From Xestospongia bergquistia (lineage: Eukaryota > Porifera > Demospongiae > Haplosclerida > Petrosiidae): a DNA stretch of 64,000 nucleotides. The stretch is from assembly GCA_963965975.1 (NCBI GenBank), contig OZ014411.1, positions 8,433,501 through 8,497,500 of the forward strand, read 5' to 3'. The position numbers and the translations under genes were made by a program. Shown piece after piece: positions 23,001 to 33,700 of the stretch. Every line of letters begins with the position of its first letter. Positions within the stretch are counted from its first letter, which is position 1. The notes beneath the pieces are model-generated. The model was not told the origin of the DNA. It ran no database searches and saw only the letters and a program-made list of their open reading frames with translations.

Positions 23001-26000
23001 AGAATATTGGAGGAGAGACAAGTTTCACTCACGGTAGTTTTGAGGGTGTATAACAGTGTTGTTGCAATTACATTAGAAAATGTAATCATTGCTTTCAATT
23101 ACTTTTGAATTTTCAATGTAATGATTACAATTACGATTACTTTGTTCATAAAATGTAATGATTACTATAATTTAGTCATACAATAATTATATGACTAAAT
23201 TACAATTACAATTACTCAATTAAATGTTCTGTTCAACTTAAATAACCTTTGTTAACATTTAGGAAAACCAAATTTTCAAAATTTTTTGGTAATAGGCGTG
23301 ATCGATCTGATCGTAAAATTTTTCCAGCTTGACTAAAGGCTCGCTCTACAGGTGCAGAAGTTGCTGGTACAGTAAACACTTTTCTTGCTACTTGAGCTAA
23401 GTTAGGGTACCGTTGTGCATTATCTTTCCAAAAGTTTAATGGATTTCTACTTGTCTCAAGAGCTTGAGGACTCTCACAGTCTAAATATGCTTGAAACTCT
23501 CCTTCCATATCTGATACTACTTCTCTTTGTGGTTGTTCTAAGAATGCAAATAATTTAGTCATCTTTGTTTTCTTTGGTTGTGGAGGTTCAGTGTCATTTC
23601 GGGGTTTTTCCTGATAATCTGTGACAAGTACATCATTTGTTGTAGGAATACGAGAAATTTCAGCTAGAACCATTGCCTTGACTTGAAGACGTTCTGCCTC
23701 TGTTGAGCACCATTTCAACTTAAAGTTGGGATTAAGGAATGTTGAAATGCAAAAAAGTGATTCTGTAGTTACATGTCCTAATCTTGTTTCGAGAGAGGCA
23801 GCAAGACTGGTAATTATACTACGACAATGTTTGGCTTTCTCTTTAAAGTTGTCCAAATTTCTCATCAATCCAACATAAGTTGGGACAACCAGGCAAATGG
23901 AGGCATATTCTTCACCCTGAAGAATGTCAGTAGCATTTTCAAAAGGTTCGAAAATATCAACAAATTCACGCAGTATATTTTTCTCATGGTTACTCAAGTG
24001 AAGCTCTCTCTTATCTAAAACTTCATTTATATCTACCTCTATTGCCCTACGAACCATTTTCAATTGGGAATTCCAACGTGTTTCATTTTTGGAAATGAGG
24101 GTTTTGTCAAATACAGACTCTAGTTTCTCTGTCGCAAGGGTAGATTTCTTGACATGGTTTACTATTTTAGCAACTTTTGCAATAGCTTTGTTAATTGCTG
24201 TGATGAGGCGAGACCATCTTTAACACATAGCTGGAGAGAGTGGGCAAAGCAACTGATTCGTTGTGGTAGAGTCTCCAATTGAATATCTTCTTCTGGTAAT
24301 TCTCCCTCTGACATTTCTTCATCCTCATCATTGTCACTACCTTCTTCATCACTCTGCAAAGTAAATCCAGGCAAAGAAACTTTGAAGGCTTTCTTCATGT
24401 TGGAGGCATTGTCTGTTACTATTTTGAAAAGCTTGTCTCTAATATTATATTCATCAACAAGTTCTTCATAATGAGAATATATGTTGTCAGCTGTATGAGA
24501 TCCCAGTATCTGCTTACAAGCAAGTAAATATGAAACCATTTTCCATTCAATTATAACATGGCAAGACACTCCAAGGTAAGCATGCATACGTCTGCTACTT
24601 CAGATGTCCAGTGTCATTGAGCAAAAATCAATCATCTCTAAACTAGAAAACGTAGAAAAAGGTATCTTATTATGCAGAATATATTGGAGGAGAGACAGGT
24701 TTCACTCACAGTAGTTTTGGGGGTGTATAAATATATAAAAGTTTAAAACTGTTTAGTTTTATTTACTAGACTATGTGAGCAAGGGATAATAGAGTTTATA
24801 AACATAAACCATTCCCACATAAATTCAAAAGTATATTCTGCATAATAGTAAGCGTTGGGTTTCTTGTATCAATGATGAAACAGCTACTGTAATAGGGGAA
24901 AGTAATGTGCTCTTAAAATAATGCAAACTGCCCAAAATTTAGCCGTTGAAATATTAATGCTTGTTTAAATAATGCAGACACACACATGCACAAGGTTGAC
25001 ACGGTTCACTTGGCAATTGTATTATATTATACCATGCATTAAGGTAGTGCATGTTAAATATCTACTGTTCATCAAAAGGCAAAAGGGTGATCCTCTGAAT
25101 CACAGTCACTCTCAGCTTCGTCCATTGCCTCACAGATTCCTGCCTCCACAAACCCACCATGCACAATTTCAGCCTTGGTTCTAAGATAGTCATAGGCAGA
25201 GATAATCCACCTGGCACTGAGGGGCTTCATCACAGAGAGTTTCATGTCTACTTCAATGTCCTCTGGCTGTTTTCCATCGTCCATTTGTTTTGACACCTGC
25301 TCAGAATACCACAATTGAAACTTAGATCTAAGGTGGTCTTTCAGGGGCTCGTTCAAGGAGATCGTTGGATAGAACTAGAGGTGCTAAAACATGCAGCTGG
25401 ACTGATTTAGCACGTGCAATCTAAATTAACGCGTGGGAAAAAATATTTTCTTAATAATGTGGAAGCCAATTTACTCTCATTTATAACATTAATAAGACAG
25501 TCGCATTAATTTTCCCAATTACTGTATTTGTTTGGCTGTTTGGTGCTTATTTTGTAGGATGTTGACATCCACATCTTCCTTCATTCCAGTATTAACTTCA
25601 CACTCTGCTAGCATCATAGTTTAAAGCACTTTTTCTATCCTGAGCACATTTTATATAATCATGGTCAATGTTATGATCATGAAGATTGTAATATAGTGTG
25701 ACAGGTGTGGTCAATACCTCTTTATCTCATTGTAACACTCCTATTCATGTCATGTTTTCATAAATTGACATTTTATTTGTTTGGCTTATTTTTAATATAC
25801 TTTCAATAATTTCAAATCACTCTATTATCAAGATTTTATGTAATTTTTTACATTTTTCAAAAAGTAAGTGACTTCAACTATTATGAGGTACAATGAGGTT
25901 CAAATTCTGTTAATTTGTAAAGTATATATTCTTTAATTTTCTTTAATTGTCATGCAACATTCAAAAATCAAGTCATGTTGTCTTGCAAGCTTGAATTTTG

Positions 26001-29000
26001 ACTTAACACTTTACTGAAACAATTTAAAGACTTGGTTTTTAAATCTGTCATACTTGTGAAATTGTGTCAGGCAAAGTCTACATATTATCAAACACTCAAT
26101 GGCAGAAAATGACTACATAGAGAAGATGGCCAGTAATTGTCCACTGAATATACTGGTATAACACATCTTTGCGTGCAATAACTGTTACTAGCATAGTACT
26201 CAACACACATAGTATTCATTTGAGCATTCTGCTGTATGCATTAAAGCATTCTTATATGATGGACTATCGTGATCCATCTGAAGAGCCTATATATAGTGGT
26301 GAGAAATATTTATCTCATGAACTTGTCTCCGATCAACTTGTAAAGGCCCTCTGCTCCACCCTCATTCAAGAAGTATAAGAAATCTAAGCATGGCTAGATG
26401 CACCTCTGCTGGAATCTATTTTGTGCCATGCAATACCTTAATGGCCAGTAATTGTCCACTGAATATACTGGTATAAGACATCTTTGCATCCAATAACCTT
26501 CAACAGCACACTCAACACACATAGTATAATTAGAGCATTCTGCTGTAAGCATTAAAGCATTCTTATATGATTGACTATCATGATCCTATATATATTGCTT
26601 AGAAGTCTTATCTCCTTATCTTTGATCAACCTGTAGGGGCCCTCTGCTCCACCCTCATTGAAGAGGTATAAGAAATCAAAGCATGGCTCCTCTGCTGGAA
26701 TCGATTTTTAACCTCACTGTGCGTGGGTGCATAGCGAGGGTTACTGTAGTCTGTCAGTGTGTGTGTGTCTGTTACCCAGGCAAATGGCTTTGAACTGGTT
26801 ATGACAGTTTTATTAACTTTTGGCAGTTATCTTTATCAATACATTGAGTGCAAACTAAAAATACTAGCACCATAGCTGTCATTGGAGAATCATTAACTTT
26901 TACTAAGAAGTTAGAAAGTATTGGACCTTTCGTCAATTAGAGTCCAAAGTACCCAGTAGACGCACTAAAAGGCAAAGCTTTTTCCCTTTCATTGAAGAGA
27001 AATGCGAAGTCATCAATAATCATCTTGCGCATCACGTGAGATTATGTCACTTGAGGAGGATAAGGAAGTCTCTGGATAAGACCGCAGCGAGGTTAAGCAC
27101 TTTAGTGCATTTCATGTACCATGCAATATCTTAATGCACTGATGACTTGTAGAGAATCGTTAGCTTTAAGACCTGGAATATTAACAGCAATACACATTCC
27201 ACTGAGAGTTTGAGAAAGAGTGACTGGAGTTTCTCTATACATAACATGTATTTTAACATCTGAAGAATAGTGTGTCTGGAAGAGTTTTACAACAAAATGT
27301 CTAGAAATTGTTGTATATGGTAGATTACTTGCTTAGGCTCAATATTTCAATGATTGTGGGTACCAGTATCACTTTTCTTTATAAACAATATAAAGAGCAT
27401 CATTATATGGATGGACAACCTCCATTTGTAAACTCATGATGTTCCTTGCAACTATTTAGCACTAAATTGGCACTGCATAGACAAATGATGGTGTCCAAGA
27501 GAACTGATGACAAGGATTTCTTAGAAGACTCATTAATTTCACTAATTGTGGGTCAGACTGTTTTTCTTAATACAACATACATGCAGTCTCTTTGTTTCAT
27601 TGTCTAGAATTGATGTGTTTCACAAATCTACAAGTAAATTTGTTAATCGTTTCTTTGTGGATAGCTTTTACCATCATTTCTTGTTACTGGTAATAGTGAT
27701 ATCAGTGTGGAGGAAAATCACTTGAGCAAGTTTTACTATGATCATTGCTTTCTGTATCCACACATTCAACATAGTATTTTTGGGTACAGTTACTTCCTGA
27801 GCATCAATTAATTGTTTGTCAGTGATGGGTGGAGCAAAACATGACGATGGAATTGTGATGGAGTCACTCTAAGGACAAAACTTTTTGTATTTGTGAAATA
27901 CTTTTACAATGGCATAATGATCCTGAATCTTCTTTTAAGTTGAGACTCTAAGCAGGAAATGGTCTACTTACTGCTTTTAGATCCAAAAGTTCTAAAGTTC
28001 TTGTGACAGTTGTTATTGGTCATTGTGCAAACAACTTGTAGTAAAGAAATCAGTTACAGTAAACTACAGCTTCTTTCTGAATCAACCAACAGGAAGCCAA
28101 ATAGTTAGACATACCTGCCTTTAACAGCTATCCAAACCACATAGTCAGTAAACATATGTCAATGTCTTTTATCTATTTCTGTCTCACAACTGAGAGGAAA
28201 TTAAATTGTTACTAAAATGCTTTTAGCATAGGTACAGTGTAGGTTGTGAAGATGCATGCATATCTAATGCAGGAATTGAAATAGCAATCTGATTGGCCAT
28301 CACAGTATGAGTCATTTATACACCTCTATCTTGGTAGATACACCTTTGGGCTGTGGATCTTGGTGCATTATCTTATAGTAGCTGCATTGACGTCAGTGTA
28401 TAACTTGTACATATTTCTAGATTAATGTTATTGGGGACAAATATTTAGATATCATGATATGCTATTTGCATGTGTCTATATAAAGTCGTCTGTTTTACAG
28501 TAATACTTGTATTGGTAACTGTTGTTCCTAAATGCTGTATTTCCTTGAATAGAGGCCTCCACCAAATAGAGGTATGGTCTCTAATTGAAGTTTGGATAAT
28601 CTGAGCCAAATAGGATGTAGAGGCCTGGTCTTGAATTGAGGCCTAGTGATCATACCCTCCCGACATCTAGCTATGTTATATTGTGTACTCATATTTCTCT
28701 TGTTATGATTGGGGAAAGAATATTTGTGTCCTGTGCAAATGGTTTTAAGATGGCAACTATTTTCAATGGATTGAAAGTGATGTCTGCTTCAAATTGTCTA
28801 AGTGCGAGTCTTTCTTTGTTTCTTTCAAGCTTACAGCTTTTGACTTTCTAAATGAATATCTCATCAAGCTGCTGTGAGAGACTTTAGTGTGAACATTATT
28901 TGATCATTGCTATAAATAAAGGGTTTCTCATTTAGAAGCCTCCCCTGTTTAGAGGCCTGGTCAAAAATCAAGAAATAGAGGTCCAGGTCTCTATTCAACA

Positions 29001-32000
29001 AAAAATTGTATGAACTTTAAACTGTTTGTACATTGTTTTACCAATTTTATTGTATGATAAAGTGATGGTGGTATGATAATTGTGTGTTTTTTTATATTTA
29101 ATAGGTATTTGATTTGTTCAATATTACTCATGTGTTAAATGTGACCCCAGCTTGTCCTAATCAATTTGAGGGAGAGGGTGTGGTCTACAAGAGGATACCA
29201 GTCAGTGATACTGGAACACAAAAACTCTCCAATAAGTTTTCAGAAGCTTTCCAGTACATTGGTAAGAAAACCACAGCAGTAGTATCATAATTGAATCACT
29301 GGATTACATGCACATGTTGTTATTATTATGATCTAGGTTTGTGGCTTACAGGTTCCTACTTTTTCTTATTGAAACAATCCTTAGTATGATAATCATTATA
29401 ACAATTTATTTGATGTTTCTTAGAATTCAACTTTATAAGTAGTTTTGTGTGATATATTGATAATACAGATCCCTTGTGGTTACTGTATATATTCTGACTT
29501 ACTCTACCAGGTTGATAATCATCTTTTTACTCATTAATGTTATAACTGTTACACATTTCACCAAGGACTGTTAGATGTGTTAGGTGTAGATATGTTAATC
29601 ACTACACTCAGTAATAATGTAATAATTATATCAATAAGGACTCTACAATGTAGATAAGGACTGTGTTCTCCTTATTACATACATACTATTTGATTTCAGT
29701 AAATTGAAATGGTTATAGTACTTGTCTCTCTAGTTTAGATTTTAATATTAAATAGTTTAATGGTAATAGTCATTGTATCCCTTGTCTATCAGAATACAAA
29801 ATCACAACAGAACAACTATATGATTAAAGGACTTAGACTATAAGACTAGGTAGTAATAACAGGGAAGGTCCTAGACCTGATATTATGTTGGTTATTGTAT
29901 CATTGATAATACAATCTTTATTGTGGTATGGGACTGGTATTGATGAACTGGACTTCTAAGTTATAAGGAAGCTGACTGTTTGAATTACAGCTGTTCAAAG
30001 ACACCACAGCCCTCCCAATATGACATCACATTGTCTCTGTGAGGCTCTCTGTATGTCATAACAACCACCTGTAGTTTACACTGCTACCAATAATACAGTG
30101 GACATAGTAGTATGTGTTAGTGTGATATCAAGATCTTGTAAATACTAATTTTAGTGAATTTGGTCCACAATCAGACACAGGTTACTGACTAGACTCATTA
30201 GTCTTGAGTGCACACAGATATACTATATATATTCCAAGTTTCATTGAAAGAATGTTAGATTTGACCACAACTAATGAATTAGTAACTTAGTGACGTTTTC
30301 ATACACAGAAATTTTGAAATTTTGATGTTTTAGGAGTTAATACTATTTTATTGATAGTACTTCATTTTAGTGTTTACCTAAGAATGAGGTATTTACTGGA
30401 TAGCTTCCAGTTAAAGTTACATTCCCTATAAGTTACCTTTGCTGTGTACTTTCAATATTAGAAAGAAGTGAGTATTTTAAGAATTATACTAACTAGACAA
30501 AGAACTGAAATATAGACTATTAGACTTTGTTTATTATACTATACAGGTTGACATGCCTCCAGTTGGCACTATCTAAGTTGACATAATAACAATTGAGGTA
30601 CAATAGACCATTGTATACACCTTAGTAAGTGTTAGAGTAACAGGTTTACTACTGTCAATACTGATGATAGTATTTGACATAATGGGTCAACTAGTTAACT
30701 TTCAATATTATTAGAAGTTTATTATAATGTACATTCTGGACAACATTAGCTTACATTGCTACTGTGCTCAAAGTGATCTAAGTTATTAGTCTGGATATAT
30801 TTAGAAGAGTGTTGATATTTATTGAGATAATTGAGGATACTACAGTGATCAAATGTTGGTTTTTATATTAGTCTATAGGTACTTAAAGAAATTATGATTC
30901 TTGGTATAGTGTAATGATTGTCAGTTATTACAGAGTAGTAAATTGTCATAATGTTAATATTGAAAGTTGCCCTAGCTATCACGCCATTTCCTAATTAGAT
31001 ATCAAAGTAGTATAATCAATAATTAACTAATTTCAAGTACATGTATTTTATATATGACTGTTTACATTTCCATGTACTTTTATATTTTGGGGGTTTATGC
31101 CATTTTTAACTAATACAAAGCTACAATCTAACTTTGATAATGATAGTACGAAGGCAAACTTGACCTCTCTTCATACAAAGAGATATTTTAACTTTTTCTA
31201 GTTGAATAGTGACGTCTGCTATTTCCTTGACTACTGCTGTCTGTCACGATAAAATATTGCCATAAAGAAGAGCAAACCTAAAATTTTAAATAATTTAATG
31301 AATTTTCAAGTTATGAAATGCATAATATAAACTTCCTCCTCTTTTAAGAAATGTTTTAAATAAAAGAATGCATTACAGTAGACTGTTGCGTACACTTTGG
31401 TGTTGGAGTGGTAGGAAACATAACTAATAGTAGTATTCAACCTAGTATATTACAACACATACATTGGACAATACTGGCTTACACAGCTAAGTGACCCTTG
31501 TAGCTATACATGTACATTGAGGATACTACAATGATCATTGGTGTTTGTATTAATGTAGGCAAGATACATGGACTAAATAAAATGATTGTCAGTTACTGTA
31601 TATTAATGAAGTATGTTATAGTATGGTTAGTATTATTAGTAGTATGTTTTGTTGTCAGAAGGTAGTGCTCTGAGCATTATTAGTCAACTGTAACAACATA
31701 AACATGACTATGTTTGGGTAGTCCCTGTCTGCTAGGTTATCTGATAGTGATAAGAGTAAATTGAAACCTCATTGCTTTGGTAAATTATTGTTCTATAGTG
31801 GTGCTGGTTAATTCTAGTAGTGTATATGCATGCTATAGGGATGGACTGATCCAAGCTTGTCAAGTGACTATTCTGATTGCCAATTTAATTGATAAAGACA
31901 AACTCGTTTGATTATGTTTGAGATTCCTCTTCATAATATTATGTCCTGTGTATTTGTACATTATAGCTTTTTTCATAAGATGTTTAGCCTTTGAATTTAT

Positions 32001-32879
32001 ATCCTGATTTAAAGAGGGCTGGTTTCATATTATAATGAGTTGTGTCACTGTGTGGATTTGGTCACCTTACCTTTTTTTCTCTTACAATTTTTAGAGGAAG
32101 TTCGTGCTAAAAATGCTGTTATCCTTATACATTGTATGGCTGGGATATCACGATCTGTAACGCTCACTATTGCCTACCTAATGGCTCATTTTAACATGTC
32201 AATGCAGGACGCATATCAATATGTGAAAGACAAACGTCCTGCTATTTCACCAAACTTGAATTTCATGGGCCAACTTGTTGAATTTGAGAGAGAATTACAG
32301 CGAAATCCTTCTTCAATCAAACTAGAGTTATCGAGTTATCTTCCTACAAAAGAGCAGAAGGAAGTATCAGATAAACTATTAGAAAAAATTTCTCGGACCA
32401 GTTCTACTAATCTTCTCTCTGGTGTACCCATCCTTGAATCACCACAAGAGAAAGATCATGTTGATACTGCTACTTGTACATCATCTGCTGTGCCTAATTC
32501 ACAACCTCATGCTCCATTTTTTCTAAAGCCTCTTAATCCCAAAGGAAAACGTGGCAAAAAACTCAAAGAAGCTCTTGAGTCAAGAGAGAAAAATGAAAGT
32601 GAACCAATCACTAATTCAGCTGCTGAATCTACTGATCTTCCAGATCCAACCTCTACATCTCAATCTACATTCATTGCCAACATTTCACCTGTACCACTAC
32701 CCACCTCAACAGACAAATCCCAAGTAAAAAGTGATCTCTCTTGCTCAGATGTTCTATCATCTCATGAAATTACCAAGTTATCTGTGAAAGGTGAGAAATT
32801 GAGTTTACGTGAACATAGATCTAATTCTCCATCATCATCTCCTGAACGATTGAAAGACTCGACTAACGTGTCTGACTGA
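17081..32879 (+). CDS. DUSP16-like: MAP kinase phosphatase (DUSP8/16-like dual-specificity phosphatase)
   Basis: Dephosphorylates the Thr and Tyr of activated MAP kinases; the nearest relatives act on JNK/p38. Exons: 17081-17222 (ATG possibly already at 17057), 18329-18544, 18873-18980, 19379-19476, 29105-29261, 32095-32879. All phases agree and give 501-509 residues. Numbering from 17057: residues 9-140 form a CDC25/rhodanese-like MAPK-binding domain containing the basic docking cluster MMKKRF (57-62), equivalent to LMKRRL of DUSP16. The phosphatase domain has general acid Asp231 (PVSD) and the signature HCMAGISRS with Cys262 and Arg268, so it is predicted active. The [11 protein letters not shown] motif closes the domain. 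The C-terminal 200 residues are Ser/Pro-rich and disordered-looking, as in DUSP8/16. The fourth intron is 9.6 kb and full of transposon debris. Class is secure; the exact paralogue is not. Confidence 0.9.
19477..21664. other. DUSP intron 4, first part, no recognisable gene
   Basis: Contains broken ORF-like stretches, for example around 19897-20080 and 20306-20524 (plus), whose frames are interrupted by stops. They could be the remains of a mobile element, but I recognise no family. Confidence 0.4.
21668..21804. repeat. 37-bp minisatellite, about 3.7 units
   Basis: Units start at 21668, 21705, 21742 and 21779 (each GACCTTGTCTGAGATA...). The period is exactly 37 bp, the units are almost identical, and the last is truncated. 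It lies inside DUSP intron 4. Confidence 0.9.
22966..23053 (+). repeat. Flanking direct repeat, left copy, beside hAT relic
   Basis: About 88 bp (ACTAGAAAAC ... GTGTATAA) repeated at 24641-24730 with few differences. It ends in GTGTATAA exactly where the hAT-type end CAGTGTTG begins (23054). Confidence 0.8.
23054..24640 (-). mobile_element. 5'-truncated hAT-family transposon relic in DUSP intron 4
   Basis: On the left it ends in CAGTGTTG, a hAT-like terminus, followed by ATTAC/GTAAT-rich subterminal sequence (about 23070-23215). It then carries transposase coding sequence on the minus strand (described separately). The N-terminal BED region and the other terminus are missing; the element stops abruptly near 24640, where the second copy of the flanking repeat begins. 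Confidence 0.8.
23233..24640 (-). pseudogene. hAT transposase, C-terminal two thirds, inactivated
   Basis: Two overlapping reading frames: 24162-24602 (RNase H-like core, [14 protein letters not shown] and [17 protein letters not shown]) and 23233-24200 ([17 protein letters not shown], then the dimerisation motif [20 protein letters not shown] ... LVFLNVN). A frameshift at about 24195-24210 separates them. An in-frame TGA at 24600-24602 stands where the family has Trp in the DIWSSRRM motif. The start and BED finger are absent. It cannot encode a working transposase. Confidence 0.9.
24641..24730 (+). repeat. Flanking direct repeat, right copy
   Basis: Second copy of 22966-23053. Here GTGTATAA continues into ATATATAAAAG rather than into transposon sequence, so it represents an unoccupied version of the insertion site. 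Confidence 0.8.
25072..25380 (-). pseudogene. DDE_1 (jerky/pogo/Tigger-type) transposase, C-terminal fragment
   Basis: About 94 residues that fit the end of CENP-B/jerky-like transposases: [14 protein letters not shown], then [18 protein letters not shown] and [12 protein letters not shown], and an acidic tail. The catalytic DDE core is absent, so this is a relic. It is a different superfamily from the hAT element next to it. Confidence 0.75.
26126..26707. repeat. Tandem duplication of a roughly 315-bp unit
   Basis: The sequence from ATGGCCAGTAATTGTCC at 26126 recurs at 26441 and runs in parallel to about 26707, with small indels. The second unit is interrupted by the TTAA-flanked element at 26708; its tail seems to resume near 27110 (CATGCAATATCTTAATG). 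Confidence 0.75.
26708..27096. mobile_element. TTAA-flanked MITE (piggyBac-like target)
   Basis: TTAA at 26708-26711 and 27093-27096 bracket a 389-bp element. Its ends read CCTCACTGTG (left) and CCTCGCTGCG (right, reverse strand), an imperfect terminal inverted repeat. No coding sequence. The inserted copy splits the second unit of the tandem duplication, giving an empty site for comparison in the first unit. Superfamily assignment rests only on the TTAA duplication. Confidence 0.6.
27097..28544. other. DUSP intron 4, unannotated part
   Basis: AT-rich, with no recognisable exon or transposase fragment on either strand. Confidence 0.5.
28545..28998. mobile_element. MITE-like element with imperfect 19-bp terminal inverted repeats
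   Basis: The left end TTGAATAGAGGCCTCCACC and the reverse complement of the right end, TTGAATAGAGACCTGGACC, agree at 16 of 19 positions. Related motifs (AGGCCTGG, AATAGAGG) recur inside. The element is noncoding and sits about 105 bp before DUSP exon 5. Confidence 0.55.
29262..32094. other. DUSP intron 5, no gene recognised
   Basis: AT-rich intron of 2.8 kb between the exon with the general acid and the exon with the HCX5R signature. I see no transposon or RNA gene in it. Confidence 0.55.
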
Positions 32880-33097
32880 TAAACTACTGACTAACTAGTG
32901 TACACGCCCACACATCATCATCACCTACACTATCTTCACGACAAGGAGTGACATATGTAGCATGCTGAATGTATTGTGTTATTGTACTGGGCTTTTATTT
33001 TTGATTTATTTTCTTGTTATACCTTGAAATTCATTAACTCCTTAGTGCATTTGAGTTATTAATAGTTCCCTATTATTATTGTATATTAACTGATACT

Positions 33098-33103
33098 AAT
33101 AAA
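33098..33103 (+). terminator. AATAAA polyadenylation signal, DUSP gene
   Basis: First canonical signal downstream of the DUSP stop codon, 219 bp after it. Confidence 0.55.
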
Positions 33104-33449
33104 CAAAGAAAGTAGTTATTATAATGACATCCACAAATTGTAATGTAGTGTGTGTAATATTGTTGTTTATCCCAATTTTTTCCTATACACACTGTACATG
33201 TGTGTACAGGAATCATAATTATATGTAGCATAATGTAAAATGAGTCTATTATGATGAATAATGTTCATTAATTATAAGTTTTTGTTGATAGAAAGTTCAG
33301 ATTTAGGTAATATGATCTGTTTTTAATGGTGTATTGTCATGCATGATATAAATTAAATGCAGCTGCTGTACGTTATCCAAGTATTTCAGGGATCATTGAA
33401 CTGCAGTGTATTATAAAAATGTGTTCCGTTTTTGTGTTCAACGTGTAGG

Positions 33450-33700
33450 TTATTGTTTTTGCTTTATAAACGCACACCCCCGGAAGTCCCACAAAACACC
33501 CCCTTGGCTTCCTTGACAGGTTATCCGCGCATGTGTTAACTTCGCCCCTCATTCCGTGACTGTGGGCCTCTTCTCTCAATCTCCTGACGTGTTTACTGAT
33601 TTAGTTGCAGGTGAAAAGTGATCGGTGTCGTGTACTGTGCTGCAACGTGAGCTGTCGTGACGGATTAGACATTTTAAGAAGCACTGTCGTCGTAAGTTAC
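33450..33700 (+). promoter_or_regulatory. Candidate promoter and noncoding first exon of the GAREM-like gene
   Basis: A CpG-richer island in AT-rich surroundings, with an ETS-type CCGGAAGT at 33480-33487 and a strong GTAAGT donor at 33692. The donor could splice to the acceptor at 39213, just ahead of the ATG at 39224. No other gene begins here on the plus strand. Inference from composition and signals only. Confidence 0.45.
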
